Source of the DNA: Acetobacter farinalis
GTDB taxonomy: Bacteria; Pseudomonadota; Alphaproteobacteria; Acetobacterales; Acetobacteraceae
DNA length: 64,000 nucleotides
Assembly: GCF_026240015.1 (NCBI RefSeq)
Contig: NZ_JAPIUX010000001.1
Location: 620,001 to 684,000, forward strand
Reading direction: 5' to 3'
Shown: positions 25,404 to 34,936 of the stretch, in pieces
Position numbering within the stretch: the first letter of the stretch is position 1
Layout of the letters: the number at the start of each line of letters is the position of its first letter
The notes under the pieces: generated by a model
The model's input: only the letters and a program-made list of their open reading frames with translations
Databases searched by the model: none
What the model was told of the DNA's origin: nothing
Position numbers and translations under genes: made by a program

Positions 25404-26311
25404 GTGCTGTGAAAATTACTGCCCTGATGCGGCTGGAAGCCTGTGTTGCCCGGGCTGTGCTCCGGGTGTTTCTGCGTATGGGGCCTGTGCGGGCGTCCAA
25501 TGTCGCCGGGCGGGTCTGCCGGTTTATCGGCCCTCTTTTGCCTGTATCCGGCATAGCGGACACAAACCTGCGTCTGGCCATGCCGGACCTGAAAGCTGCC
25601 GAGCGGGCGCGGATTATTCGCGGGGTCTGGGAAAATCTGGGCCGTACGGTGGGGGAGCTTCCGCATCTTTCCAGCTTGCAGGAAAATACGCCCACGGGGC
25701 CGGGTTTTGAAGTTCAGGGCGCGGAGTATCTGGAAGAGCAGGCCCGGCGGGGCGGCCCGGTCCTGTTTGTTTCCGGTCATATCGGAAACTGGGAAATGCT
25801 GCCTCCCGGCGTGGCCCGGCATGGCACACCGTTTGCATCCTTTTACCGGGCCGCGGGAAACCCGTTGATTGATGGCATGATCCGCGCCCTGCGGGATACG
25901 GCGATGGCCCCTACTCCCATGCCGCTTTTTGCCAAGGGCGCACGCGGCGCGCGAGAGGCGCTGGCCTATGTCTCCAAAGGCGGGCGGCTGGGCATGTTGG
26001 TGGACCAGAAAATGAATGATGGTGTTGAAGCCACGTTTTTTGGTCTCCCCGCCATGACGGCTCCGGCACTGGCGGCCATGGCGCTCCGGTATCGCTGCCC
26101 GGTGATTCCCGGCTATGTCGAACGCCTCGGCCCGGCCCGGTTCCGAATTGTTGTAGAGCCGCCCATGGAGCTTCCCGATACGGGAGACAAAAAGCAGGAC
26201 CTGCATATCATGGTGCAGCGCGTGAATGACAGGCTGGAAAGCTGGATCAGGCGTAAACCTGAAAGCTGGCTCTGGCTGCATCGGCGCTGGCCGAAAGCGC
26301 TTTACAAGTAA
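25400..26311 (+). CDS. LpxL/LpxM-like lipid A late acyltransferase
   Basis: The 303-residue protein belongs to the HtrB/LpxL family, which adds a secondary acyl chain to Kdo-lipid A using acyl-ACP. The H-x4-E catalytic motif is HIGNWE near residue 131 (VLFVSGHIGNWEML). LVDQKMNDGVEATFFG and the C-terminal PESWLWLHRRWPKA block are characteristic. An N-terminal hydrophobic stretch suggests membrane association. Which secondary position it fills cannot be told. It is the last of the coupled lipid A genes, 130 bases before the IMPase gene. Confidence 0.9.
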   Translation: MSAVKITALMRLEACVARAVLRVFLRMGPVRASNVAGRVCRFIGPLLPVSGIADTNLRLAMPDLKAAERARIIRGVWENLGRTVGELPHLSSLQENTPTGPGFEVQGAEYLEEQARRGGPVLFVSGHIGNWEMLPPGVARHGTPFASFYRAAGNPLIDGMIRALRDTAMAPTPMPLFAKGARGAREALAYVSKGGRLGMLVDQKMNDGVEATFFGLPAMTAPALAAMALRYRCPVIPGYVERLGPARFRIVVEPPMELPDTGDKKQDLHIMVQRVNDRLESWIRRKPESWLWLHRRWPKALYK

Positions 26312-26440
26312 AAACAGCAGGCGGATGCAGGCTGCCTTCTGCGGAGCGTTATCTGCCAGACGCGGCAGAAAGGCAGTCGCTTCCATGCAGGCTTCGGGAT
26401 ATGGTGCGCCAGATTATGCGTTAACCCGGAGTTATTTCGT

Positions 26441-27238
26441 ATGCCGCCAGTCAGCCCAGCCTTAGCCTCCCGTCTCGAAGCCGCCCGGGCCGTGGTGCAG
26501 GATGCAGCCCGTCTGGCCATGTCCATGCGCCCTGCCCCGGGTCGCCCGGCAGGAACGCAGAAATCCGCGCAGGACTGGCTGACAGAAACCGATGGCGCGG
26601 TGGAAAATTTTATTGCCGCTCGCATGCAGGCGCTCTTCCCGGATGACGGGTTTCAGGGGGAAGAAGGCGGCGTTGCGCGTGAGGGCGGCCTGCGCTGGGT
26701 TGTGGACCCGATTGACGGCACATCCAACTATGCGCGCGGGCGGAACCGCTGGTGTGTTTCTCTGGGTTTGCTGGAGGGGGATGAACCTGTTGCCGGGGTT
26801 ATTGAGGCTCCGGCGCTGGGAGAGGTCTACACCGCTCTGCGCGGTCATGGGGCCTTCCTCAACGGGAAGCGGATTCAGGCGTCCCCGGTGAAGGACCCGG
26901 CCAGCGCCATGATTGAAATGGGCTGGAGCAACCGCGTTCCCAAACCGGTTTTTATAGAAAAGATAGATGCAATCATGGCGCTTGGGGCCATGCCCCGTTC
27001 TGGTGGCTCCGGGGCGCTCGCGCTGGCGGATGTGGCCTGCGGGCGTCTGGATGGCTATATCGAAATCGTTATCAATCTGTGGGATGTCGCCGCGGCTCTT
27101 CCGCTGCTGGCTGAAGCCGGAGCGTGTGTCTCCCCGTTCCTGCGTGAGGGCGGGCTGACAGGCCCGGCGACCATTCTGGCGGCAAACCCCCATATTGCGC
27201 AGGCTCTTTCCTCTGCCGTGGGGATTGCGCTCGATTAA
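26441..27238 (+). CDS. Inositol monophosphatase family protein
   Basis: The 265-residue enzyme has the metal-binding motifs of the IMPase/SuhB family: GEE (73-75), DPIDGTSN (89-96) and the C-terminal INLWDVAAALPLLAEAG with the third metal Asp. These proteins hydrolyse inositol-phosphate, sugar phosphates or 3'-phosphoadenosine nucleotides. A SuhB-like or nucleotide-phosphatase role cannot be separated here. A PAP phosphatase would fit the nearby PAPS-making CysNC, but the sequence shows nothing specific. A second family member, HisN-like, is encoded at 42.5 kb. Confidence 0.85.
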   Translation: MPPVSPALASRLEAARAVVQDAARLAMSMRPAPGRPAGTQKSAQDWLTETDGAVENFIAARMQALFPDDGFQGEEGGVAREGGLRWVVDPIDGTSNYARGRNRWCVSLGLLEGDEPVAGVIEAPALGEVYTALRGHGAFLNGKRIQASPVKDPASAMIEMGWSNRVPKPVFIEKIDAIMALGAMPRSGGSGALALADVACGRLDGYIEIVINLWDVAAALPLLAEAGACVSPFLREGGLTGPATILAANPHIAQALSSAVGIALD

Positions 27239-27344
27239 TAACGGGCCAAGGATGGCCTTCGGGCCATTCTGCCGCCACAAACCATGCTTACGGTTGGCCA
27301 GTACTATAGGTCATCTGATTCAGGCCATCATGGAGACCATCAGA

Positions 27345-28208
27345 ATGCGGTCAGTTTACCGTTTTTCGTTCTTTCCTCTCGCTCTGGGGATGGCTGCAGC
27401 ACTGACCTGCGCTCCACTAACGGCTCAGGCGGCTGATACGGAGCAGACGCTTGTCGATAAGGCAGCGCTGACGGTGCAGGATATTTTTGCGGGCGCCACG
27501 CCACAGAGCAATGTGGCCATCAATCTGGGCAAGGCTCGGGCTGTTATGGTGTGCCCGTCCATTTTCCAGATGTCTATTGCCTTCGGTGGTGCGGGTGGTG
27601 GTTGCCTGCTGCTGGCGCGTGATGCGCGTGGCTCATGGTCCGACCCTGCATTTTATACGCTCAGCACGGCATCGGTGGGGATTCAGTTCGGCGTTCAGAA
27701 TTCCCAGGCCATCTTTTTTGTCATGACGGATCGTGGCCTGCAGGCCCTGCTGGATAGTCAGTTCCAGTTTGGTGCCAATGCGGGGGCTTCCTTTGCGACC
27801 ATGAGCAGCAATGTTGAACGTGGCACAGCCGGGGTCAGCAATACGGATATTCTTGTTGCCCAGAAATCACAGGGGGTGTTTGCCGGGGCCGCTCTGGGTG
27901 GCACCAAGCTGACAGTCAACAGTGATGCCAACCGCGCCTACTACAAGCAGGCGGTTGGCCCGGAAGACATTGTTGTTTCCATGCGCGTGAATAACCCCGG
28001 GGCGGACCCTCTACGGAGTGTCCTTATGCGTTACGGCAAGATGGCTCCTGCTACCACGACAAGCGTTAAAGCGGCCTCGGCCCAGCGTAGTGGTGGTGCA
28101 GCAAGTGCGGATACGCTTTCCAGTGACAATGTCAGTACGCCTAGTACGGGGCGTCTGGGGAGTGTGCAGCACGAAAATCTGGCACCGATAGCCCCTCGGC
28201 ACAGATAA
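27345..28208 (+). CDS. Secreted SYLF (Ysc84/DUF500) domain protein
   Basis: From ATG 27345, with GGAGA eight bases upstream, the protein is 287 residues; an ATG five codons earlier is the alternative. A signal peptide (FFPLALGMAAALTCAPLTAQA) is followed by a SYLF-type domain. Its marks are KARAVMVCPSIFQMSIAFGGAGGGCLLLAR, a WSDPAFYTLSTASVGIQFG block and VFAGAALGGTKLTVNSDANRAYY. SYLF domains bind lipids in eukaryotes; the bacterial role is not established. A low-complexity Ser/Ala/Thr tail of about 60 residues ends the protein. Confidence 0.85.
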   Translation: MRSVYRFSFFPLALGMAAALTCAPLTAQAADTEQTLVDKAALTVQDIFAGATPQSNVAINLGKARAVMVCPSIFQMSIAFGGAGGGCLLLARDARGSWSDPAFYTLSTASVGIQFGVQNSQAIFFVMTDRGLQALLDSQFQFGANAGASFATMSSNVERGTAGVSNTDILVAQKSQGVFAGAALGGTKLTVNSDANRAYYKQAVGPEDIVVSMRVNNPGADPLRSVLMRYGKMAPATTTSVKAASAQRSGGAASADTLSSDNVSTPSTGRLGSVQHENLAPIAPRHR

Positions 28209-28214
28209 GGCGTA

Positions 28215-28238
28215 GGGCGGTTATCGCCTGCCGTTTTT
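28215..28238 (+). terminator. Weak terminator candidate after the SYLF gene
   Basis: GGGCG (28215-28219) pairs with CGCCT (28225-28229), with a wobble, and the sequence runs into GCCGTTTTT. It lies between the converging SYLF and mltG genes. The stem is short. Confidence 0.3.
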
Positions 28239-28283
28239 CACAGCCTCCTGCCCGTCATCCGGGGGGAGGTTCGGCAATACCCC

Positions 28284-29279
28284 CTATTCCTGAGGTGTAG
28301 GGGGATGGTCCGCCTCTTTCCTCTGCCGTAAGGCCTGCACGTTTTTATTGTGCTCTGTCAGGCTGGCTGCAAAGCTGTGCCCGCCCTGCCCGTTTGCCAC
28401 AAAATACAGCATATCGCCCGTTGCCGGATGCGCCACAGCGTTCAGCGAGGAGAGGCCCGGAGCACAAATGGGCCCCGGCGGCAGGCCTGCAATACGATAG
28501 GTGTTGTAGGGATTGCTGATCTGAAGGTCCGCATGCGTCAGGGCGCGGCCAAGGGGTGCCGTGCCATTTGTCAGGGCGTAGATGACTGTCGGGTCAGTTT
28601 GCAGTTTCATGCCCAGCCGCAGGCGATTGATGAACACACGGGCCACCAGAGGGCGTTCGGCCGGGACAGCCGTTTCTTTTTCCACCAGAGATGCCAGTGT
28701 CAGAAACGCTGTTTCATCCGGAACTTCAGGCACGGGGGTACGCTGGTTCCAGATCGCCTGAACTGCTTTTGTCATGGCCGCCTGCGTCCGTTCCAGCAGG
28801 TTTTTCCGGCTGGTGTTTCGCAGATAGCTGTAGGTTTCCGGCATCACGCTGCCTTCGGGCGGCAGCGGTGCATCTTCGGTCAGGAAAGGGGCAGCCTGAA
28901 GCAGCGCCTGAATCTGGTGCGCGCTCAACCCTTCAGGAATAGTCAGCTTGTGCAGAACAGGCCGGCCATGCCGCATGATATGCAGGGCATCCCGCATGGA
29001 GACAGAGGCCGGAAAATGGAGTTCCGCAGCATGAAGCTGCCCGTCATGCCGGGTGAGCAGCACTGCGACCAGACACAGCCGCTCCGTCCAGAAACCGGAC
29101 TGAAGAACGCCAGCCTGCTGAAGAGTATGGATGGTGCTCAGATAGTCGCCATGCGGGATGACGACATCACTGTCATGAAGAAGGGGGCCAGGATTTTTAT
29201 AATCCTGCCATGCTTTAAAGGCTGTTCCCCCTGCCCCAAGAAGGAGCAGAAGGAACAGAACCGATAAGAACCTGCGCAT
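28284..29279 (-). CDS. mltG: Endolytic murein transglycosylase MltG (YceG-like)
   Basis: This 331-residue inner-membrane protein cuts nascent glycan strands and helps set their length. A single N-terminal membrane helix (FLSVLFLLLLLGAGGTAF) leaves the catalytic domain in the periplasm. Family blocks are TIPEGLSAHQIQALL, PPEGSVMPETYSYLR, the catalytic region TLASLVEKETAVPAERPLVARVFINRL, MKLQTDPTVIYALTNG and the C-terminal PYNTYRIAGLPPGPICAPG. It follows fabF on the minus strand with a 42-base gap, a common proteobacterial order at the end of the fab cluster. Confidence 0.95.
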   Translation of the reverse strand: MRRFLSVLFLLLLLGAGGTAFKAWQDYKNPGPLLHDSDVVIPHGDYLSTIHTLQQAGVLQSGFWTERLCLVAVLLTRHDGQLHAAELHFPASVSMRDALHIMRHGRPVLHKLTIPEGLSAHQIQALLQAAPFLTEDAPLPPEGSVMPETYSYLRNTSRKNLLERTQAAMTKAVQAIWNQRTPVPEVPDETAFLTLASLVEKETAVPAERPLVARVFINRLRLGMKLQTDPTVIYALTNGTAPLGRALTHADLQISNPYNTYRIAGLPPGPICAPGLSSLNAVAHPATGDMLYFVANGQGGHSFAASLTEHNKNVQALRQRKEADHPPTPQE

Positions 29280-29321
29280 ATCGTCTTCTCTTTCCCTCCA
29301 GAGAGGGAAGGCCTGATTGCA

Positions 29322-30647
29322 TCAGACGCGGCGCACAACCAAGCTGGCATTTGTGCCGCCAAAGCCGAAGCTGTTGGACAGGGCAACATTGATCTGCCGC
29401 TGCTGCGCTGTGTGCGCGACCCGGTCAATCACGCTCTCGCGTGAAGGATTATCGAGGTTAAGCGTAGGCGGTGCGACATTGTCACGAATGGCCAGCATGC
29501 AGAAAATGGCTTCAATCGCACCGGCAGCCCCGAGCAGATGCCCGGTTGACGATTTGGTTGAAGACATCGCCAGCGTGCGGGCATCATCCCCAAACAGGCG
29601 TTCAACGGCTTCAAGCTCAAGGTCATCCGCCATTGTGGAGGTGCCATGCGCATTGACATAGCCGATATCCGCAGGCGTAACCCCGGCACTTTTCAGAGCC
29701 GAACGCATGGCGCGATATGCACCATAGTGCCCTTCTGCGGGGGCCGTGATGTGATAGGCATCGCCTGACATGCCGTAACCCACGATTTCCGCGTAGATTT
29801 TGGCACCACGGGCCTTGGCGTGTTCGTACTCTTCCAGCACAACCACACCGGCACCTTCACCCATCACGAAGCCATCACGGTCCTTGTCCCACGGGCGGGA
29901 GGCTTTCTGCGGGGTTTCATTAAACCCGGTTGAAAGCGCCCGTGCGGAACAGAAACCGGCAATCCCCAGAGAGCAGACTGTTGCTTCTGCGCCACCTGCC
30001 ACCATCACATCCGCATCACCGAACATGATGAGCCGCGCGGCATCACCAATGGCATGCACACCGGTTGCACAGGCGGTCACCACAGAATGGTTTGGCCCCT
30101 GAAACCCGTATTTGATGGAGACATGTCCGGAGACAAGGTTAATGAGAGCGGAAGGAATGAAGAAGGGGGAGAGACGCTTGGCGCGCCCTTCATGCACCGT
30201 GATGGAGGCGTCATAAATGGTCTGAAGACCACCAATGCCTGAGCCGATCATCACACCTGTGGCGCATTTATCTTCTTCAGTCTGAGGTTTCCAGCCGGAA
30301 TCCTCCACAGCTTCAGTCGCTGCGACCAGTCCCATGTGAATGAAACGGTCCATCTTGCGCTGGTCCTTGGTCGGGACCCAGTCAGAAAGCGTCAGCTTCC
30401 CTTCTGAAGTAGGCCCTTCCGGAACCTGTCCCGCAACCTGCGCAGGCAGATCGCTCGGGTCAAAGTGCGTGATTCGACCAATCCCGCTTTCCCCTGCGAT
30501 CAGACGTGACCATACGTTTTCGACACCGAGGCCCAGAGGCCCCACCATGCCCATACCGGTGACGACGACGCGTCTCCGGCCCGAATTTGCTCCGGCCGAC
30601 TGCAACAAACCAGCCCGCTCCCCGCTTGAATCTGTCTGGCCCCTCAA
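29322..30647 (-). CDS. fabF: Beta-ketoacyl-ACP synthase II
   Basis: This thiolase-fold condensing enzyme elongates acyl chains with malonyl-ACP. The Cys-His-His triad is present: Cys193 in TACATGVHAIG, His in NAHGTSTMADD and His in STKSSTGHLLGAAG with its Lys; numbering is from the longest frame. The N-terminal VVVTGMGMVGPLGLG is standard. The start is uncertain. The frame begins at TTG 30647, but a TTG 13 codons later (30608) has GGGGAG upstream and would give the usual length of about 428. It follows acpP on the minus strand. Confidence 0.95.
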   Translation of the reverse strand: MRGQTDSSGERAGLLQSAGANSGRRRVVVTGMGMVGPLGLGVENVWSRLIAGESGIGRITHFDPSDLPAQVAGQVPEGPTSEGKLTLSDWVPTKDQRKMDRFIHMGLVAATEAVEDSGWKPQTEEDKCATGVMIGSGIGGLQTIYDASITVHEGRAKRLSPFFIPSALINLVSGHVSIKYGFQGPNHSVVTACATGVHAIGDAARLIMFGDADVMVAGGAEATVCSLGIAGFCSARALSTGFNETPQKASRPWDKDRDGFVMGEGAGVVVLEEYEHAKARGAKIYAEIVGYGMSGDAYHITAPAEGHYGAYRAMRSALKSAGVTPADIGYVNAHGTSTMADDLELEAVERLFGDDARTLAMSSTKSSTGHLLGAAGAIEAIFCMLAIRDNVAPPTLNLDNPSRESVIDRVAHTAQQRQINVALSNSFGFGGTNASLVVRRV

Positions 30648-30692
30648 GGACTGAGGGACCTTATTTTGGTCTGCAAGAAATAACGGCCTGAC

Positions 30693-30932
30693 TCAGGCAG
30701 CTTTCTGCTTCTCGATGTAGTCAATCGCGTCTTTGACAGTGGCGATTTTCTCGGCAGCGTCTTCCGGAATCTCGACGTTGAAAGCTTCTTCGAAAGCCAT
30801 CACGAGTTCAACGGTATCAAGGCTGTCTGCACCCAGATCGTCGATGAACGACGCTTCCGGCGTGACCTTGCTTTCCTCGACGCCGAGATGCTCGACCACA
30901 ATTTTCTTAACCTTGTCAGCGATTTCGCTCAT
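30693..30932 (-). CDS. acpP: Acyl carrier protein
   Basis: This 79-residue acidic four-helix protein carries acyl chains on a phosphopantetheine arm attached to Ser37 in LGADSLDTVELVMAFEEAF. It serves FabD, FabG, FabF and FabI as well as lipid A acyltransferases. Its placement between fabG and fabF on the minus strand is the standard order. The 271-base gap between fabG and acpP holds no gene and probably contains a separate strong acpP promoter, as acpP is generally made in excess. Confidence 0.97.
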   Translation of the reverse strand: MSEIADKVKKIVVEHLGVEESKVTPEASFIDDLGADSLDTVELVMAFEEAFNVEIPEDAAEKIATVKDAIDYIEKQKAA

Positions 30933-31203
30933 CTGTCTCTGCTTCCCATGTGCCCTGAAAATGAGGGCAAGTTATCAGGCGCTTAGTCTGCCAGTTTTGC
31001 CTGCCGCCGGAGAGCTGGAGCAGCGCTCCATGATCTTCCCGGTCAGCAGGGTTGCGGGCGCTTAGCACGTTTTTCCGGCTCACGCCAACATGAACCGGCT
31101 AACAGTATTCCGGATGTCTGCATCCAGATCCTTTACGGAGCCTCTCTGCCACATCCGAAAACATTTTGCACGACCTCTTGAAGCAATAGCTCCGCGAGCG
31201 TGC

Positions 31204-31947
31204 TTATACCATAGCCATCCCGCCATTAACATGCAGTGTGGCGCCTGTAACCCACCCGGCTTCTTCAGAGCACAGATAGAGCACGGCAGAGGCAACATCT
31301 TCAGGTTTGCCCAGGCGACCAAGCGGAATGGCGCTGGTCAGCTTTTCTTTTTGAGACTCCGGAAGGACGTCCGTCATGGGGGTCACAATAAAGCCCGGTG
31401 CCACGACATTGACTGTCACGCCGCGGGAGCCTGCTTCCTGCGCCAGAGACTTGCTCATGCCAACCATCCCGGCCTTGGCTGCGGAATAGTTCGCCTGACC
31501 GGCGTTGCCGGTTGTTCCAACCACAGAGGCAATATTGACAATACGGCCCGCGCGGCGGCGCAGCATGCCCTTCAGGGCGGCGCGGCACAGGCGGAAGGGA
31601 GAGGACAGGTCTACATTCAGAACCTGATCCCAATCCTGATCCTTCATGCGCAGGGCAAGGGTGTCCCGCGTCAGGCCGGCATTGTTGATCAGGATATCCA
31701 GCGGCGCACCGGAGACATCTTCGGCCTTGCTCACAAGCGCATCGGCTTCAGCCGCGTCAGACAGGTTGGCGGTGACATAAAATGCCCGCTCTCCGCCCAG
31801 TTCCGCCACCTGCTCCTGCAGCACCGCTTCCCGCGTGCCGGAGAGCACGACTGTCGCACCCTGCGCGTGCAGGACGGCCGCAATGGCGCGACCGATGCCG
31901 CCTGAAGCGCCCGTGACAAGCGCAGTTTTTCCATCAAGCCTGAACAT
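31204..31947 (-). CDS. fabG: 3-oxoacyl-ACP reductase
   Basis: This 247-residue NADPH-dependent SDR reduces beta-ketoacyl-ACP. The cofactor motif TGASGGIGR lies at residues 12-20, NNAGLTRD after strand 4, the active-site Ser in ASVVGTTGN, and the Tyr-x3-Lys pair in NYSAAKAG. The C-terminus VTGATLHVNGGMAMV is typical of FabG. fabD lies 19 bases upstream, so the pair is one transcription unit. Confidence 0.96.
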   Translation of the reverse strand: MFRLDGKTALVTGASGGIGRAIAAVLHAQGATVVLSGTREAVLQEQVAELGGERAFYVTANLSDAAEADALVSKAEDVSGAPLDILINNAGLTRDTLALRMKDQDWDQVLNVDLSSPFRLCRAALKGMLRRRAGRIVNIASVVGTTGNAGQANYSAAKAGMVGMSKSLAQEAGSRGVTVNVVAPGFIVTPMTDVLPESQKEKLTSAIPLGRLGKPEDVASAVLYLCSEEAGWVTGATLHVNGGMAMV

Positions 31948-31966
31948 ATTATTCTATTCCGTTGTT

Positions 31967-32911
31967 TTAAAAAGATTTCAGGAGGGCTTCGATGTCTGCT
32001 GGCGTGCCAACAGAACTGGTTGAAACTTCCGGATCAATACGGCGCACAAGGCCAGACAACACTTTGCCCGCGCCGATTTCAACAAACGTATCAACACCCA
32101 TGCCCGTCATGGCCTCAATGCTTTCACGCCAGCGCACACGGCCCGTGACCTGCTGGGTCAGCGCCTGACGAATCGCATCCGGGGCGGTCACTTTTTCTGC
32201 GGTCACATTGGCAATGACGGGGATGATCGGGGTGGCGATCTCGGTCGTGGCCAGTGCGTTTGCCATGACATCTTCCGCCGGGCGCATCAGGGAGCAATGG
32301 AATGGGGCCGAAACAGGCAGCTTGACGGCCCGTTTGATGCCCATTTCCTTGGCCAGTATGATCGCGGCGTCGATTGCAGCCATGGTGCCGGAAATAACGA
32401 TCTGGCCGCCACCATTATCATTGGCGATTTCCAGAACCCCGCCCTCACCGGCTTTTTCACAGATCTCCTGAGCCTGAGCGAGTGTCGCGCCAATCAGGGC
32501 GGCCATGCTGCCCTCACCAGCCGGAACAGCTTTCTGCATGGCCAGCCCGCGTGTGCGGAGCAGACGGGCCGCCTGCGCAACACCAAAAGCGCGGCCAGCA
32601 GCCAGCGCGGCATATTCGCCAAGAGAATGCCCAGCCAGCAGAGTCACTTTCCCGGCCAGATCCAGTCCGCCCTGCTCTTCCAGAACCCGCAGGACGGCCA
32701 TGGAAACAGCCATGAGGGCGGGCTGCGTGTTTTCCGTGCTGGTCAGAGCCTCCATCGGCCCTTCAAAAATGGTTTTGGAGAGCTTTTCGCCCAGAGCGTC
32801 GTCCACCTCCTCAAACACGGCGCGTGCTGCGGGAAAGGCTGCGGCAAGATCTGCCCCCATGCCGACGGACTGGCTTCCCTGCCCTGGGAAAATAAAAGCG
32901 TAAACAGCCAT
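31967..32911 (-). CDS. fabD: Malonyl-CoA:ACP transacylase
   Basis: This 314-residue enzyme loads malonate onto ACP. The N-terminal oxyanion loop FPGQGSQSVGMG, the nucleophile elbow GHSLGE with Ser96, the Arg in the following helix region, and the His in VSAPFHCSLM define the active site. The VEIGAGKVLSGLVRRI segment closes the fold. It is the first gene of the minus-strand fabD-fabG-acpP-fabF-mltG series. The 204 bases upstream of it contain no gene and should hold the promoter. Confidence 0.96.
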   Translation of the reverse strand: MAVYAFIFPGQGSQSVGMGADLAAAFPAARAVFEEVDDALGEKLSKTIFEGPMEALTSTENTQPALMAVSMAVLRVLEEQGGLDLAGKVTLLAGHSLGEYAALAAGRAFGVAQAARLLRTRGLAMQKAVPAGEGSMAALIGATLAQAQEICEKAGEGGVLEIANDNGGGQIVISGTMAAIDAAIILAKEMGIKRAVKLPVSAPFHCSLMRPAEDVMANALATTEIATPIIPVIANVTAEKVTAPDAIRQALTQQVTGRVRWRESIEAMTGMGVDTFVEIGAGKVLSGLVRRIDPEVSTSSVGTPADIEALLKSF

Positions 32912-33115
32912 ATTACCTACTGTTTCAAGAGGTTCTTCAAGCCTGTCAGGCTGAAATCAGATCACATGCAGTTCATGGAGCGTTGTTTGAAAACGAGGTT
33001 TCGCCATCACGGAGAAGGCGCTGACAGACGCAGAAGGCGCGCTGTCAGGGCATGAGGTGGAGAGTGTTTTCAAACCAGCGCCCCAGGAGAGAGTGGGAAG
33101 ATACGTTGCCTGTGG

Positions 33116-33667
33116 TCAGCGCACAATACGCCAGCGCAACACCAGGAAGGCATCCCACGCGCTGGCAAGGATTTCGTGGCCAATCCGCACGAGTGTGCGA
33201 AACAAGCTCTCCCGGCCCATGAGCGGGAACGGAAAAGGCACGGCCCGCACGCGCCATCCGGCCAGACGCATGAGCAGCAGGCAGCGTGGCATGTGATAAG
33301 TGCTGGTTGCCAGTGCGAGGGTGCACTCTTCAAGTGACTGTTCCTGAAGAATTTTTGTGCAATACAGGATGGAGTCAAACGTATCTGTCGCAGCGGGTTC
33401 CACAAGGATTTTTTCTGGGGCGACCCCAGCGTCAGTCAGGAGCCTGTGCATGACAGCGGCTTCCGTATGGCCTGCGCGGGGCACGCCGCCTGTCACCAGA
33501 TAAAGGGGGTTTGTCTGGTGCGCACCAAACTGGACCGCCGCCTGAACCCGGTGCTGCAAGGCTGGAGAAGGAGAGCCGTCAGCCCGGAGTGCCGCGCCAA
33601 AAATAATAATTGGCGTGACGGCGCTCTCGCCAGTTTTTTCACTCAGGCGCGGCTTCGCACGCGTCAT
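33116..33667 (-). CDS. YdcF family (DUF218) protein
   Basis: This 183-residue protein has the DUF218 fold: IIIFGAALRADGSPSPALQHRVQAA, LYLVTGGVPRAGHTEAAVMHRLL, EPAATDTFDSILYC and ALATSTYHMPRCLLLMRLAG. Members such as SanA, ElyC and YdcF act in envelope maintenance, or bind SAM in one case. No membrane helix is seen here. Its ATG overlaps the stop of the upstream methyltransferase gene by 4 bases, so the two are coupled. Confidence 0.85.
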   Translation of the reverse strand: MTRAKPRLSEKTGESAVTPIIIFGAALRADGSPSPALQHRVQAAVQFGAHQTNPLYLVTGGVPRAGHTEAAVMHRLLTDAGVAPEKILVEPAATDTFDSILYCTKILQEQSLEECTLALATSTYHMPRCLLLMRLAGWRVRAVPFPFPLMGRESLFRTLVRIGHEILASAWDAFLVLRWRIVR

Positions 33668-34923
33668 GCCGGGGGGAGAAGCAGCACGCGGTTCAGGCGC
33701 TCCAGCGTGTGAAAGGTTTCCTGCCAGATGGTGCGGAATTTCGTGTCCGGCACGCCGCGCGTTGCGAGAATGGCGGCCAGATCACCCACTGTGCGGCTTC
33801 CATCAATCAGCGGCAGAAGCCCTCGGGCCTGTGCAGGCAGAGGGACAGGCACAACCAGTGTCCCGAAGGCAAACGGGAGCGTATGGTCAGCGCGCATCTG
33901 CTTGGCCAGTTCAACCCCCGGAATTTCCCGCATGACAGGCACGGCCTCAAAAGAGGACGCATCCGGCGGCGTGGGTTTGCGCCCTTTGCGGGTCACATAC
34001 ACCACATGTGTTGCCATGTTGCCGCTCAGGCTTTCTGCGAGACTGGCCTGTTCACGCAGCGGGAGGTGCGCGATCCGTGCCCGCACCTTGGGGTCGGGCA
34101 GGAACAGGGCGGGGTCATAGCGCGCGGGTTCCATCAGGCAGGTGGTTTCCAGCCCCGCCCCGTCCAGAAGGTCCAGAAATGCCCCGATTGTGTAAGCACG
34201 GTCTCTGGGGTTGAGAAGCAGGTCATAGAGCCCTGCATCGCCACCGCTCAGATGGTCTCCAAAATTGCCATTCTGCCGCAGCCAGGCTGTAGCGGGCAGA
34301 TGCCGCATGACCCGCTTTGCCATATCAAGCCGGGTGGCCGGGGGTTCATCACAGGGGGCCAGTTGCTCCAGCGCCTCTTGCAGCATGTAGACGCCAGTCC
34401 GGCCATAGGGGGCGTAGACCATCAGCCCCATGCCACCACCGGGAGCCAGTATGGAAGTCAGGCCGTCCAGCGCGGCTTTCGGGTCCGGCAGGTGGTGGAG
34501 CACGCCGCAGCAGTCAATGTAGTCAAAGTGCCCGAGCGCAAGTGTTTCCAGCTCCGTGAGTGAGCCTTCCACAAACCGGATATTACCGAGTTCACGTGCT
34601 TCGGCGCGTGCCCGCGCTATAGAAAGAGCGTGCGAGGAGCGATCAAGACAGACGACTTCTCCCGCCCGTCCCTCCCGCGCCATCTGGGTGGCGAGCATGA
34701 TGGCACCATCCCCGGTGCCGCACCCGGCAACAAGGGCGCGCAGAGGCGTGCTGCGGGGCCGCTGCGCACCAAAAACCCAGTAATCTATTTCCCGCAGATG
34801 GCTTGGGCTGCCAATGAGCAGACGCCTGTGTTCATCCTGCGGGTTCCGCTCCGGGTATGGGTATGCTTCATACTGCGCGGCCAGTCCTGTGTCCCGTGCG
34901 TCGGGGCTGGTGTGGTCTGTCAT
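33664..34923 (-). CDS. Class I SAM-dependent methyltransferase with C-terminal extension
   Basis: Residues about 15-250 form a Rossmann methyltransferase. QYEAYPYPERNP lies before motif I, motif I is RALVAGCGTGDGAIMLA near 62-78, CLDRS is the acidic motif II end, and FDYIDCCGVLHHLPDPKAALDG is motif IV/V. The remaining roughly 170 residues end in a domain with LLPLIDGSRTVGDLAAIL, which resembles small helical PqqD-like or winged domains found at the end of such enzymes. The substrate is unknown. The N-terminal type occurs in proteins annotated as protein or small-molecule methyltransferases in acetic acid bacteria. It is coupled with ydcF and preceded by the OpuAC-like gene. Confidence 0.8.
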   Translation of the reverse strand: MTDHTSPDARDTGLAAQYEAYPYPERNPQDEHRRLLIGSPSHLREIDYWVFGAQRPRSTPLRALVAGCGTGDGAIMLATQMAREGRAGEVVCLDRSSHALSIARARAEARELGNIRFVEGSLTELETLALGHFDYIDCCGVLHHLPDPKAALDGLTSILAPGGGMGLMVYAPYGRTGVYMLQEALEQLAPCDEPPATRLDMAKRVMRHLPATAWLRQNGNFGDHLSGGDAGLYDLLLNPRDRAYTIGAFLDLLDGAGLETTCLMEPARYDPALFLPDPKVRARIAHLPLREQASLAESLSGNMATHVVYVTRKGRKPTPPDASSFEAVPVMREIPGVELAKQMRADHTLPFAFGTLVVPVPLPAQARGLLPLIDGSRTVGDLAAILATRGVPDTKFRTIWQETFHTLERLNRVLLLPPA

Positions 34924-34936
34924 GCCCGGCTTCCTT

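Noticed and set aside
31080..31322. 80-codon minus-strand frame in the fabG-acpP gap
   Set aside because: Half of it overlaps fabG in another frame and the remainder has no protein-like features.
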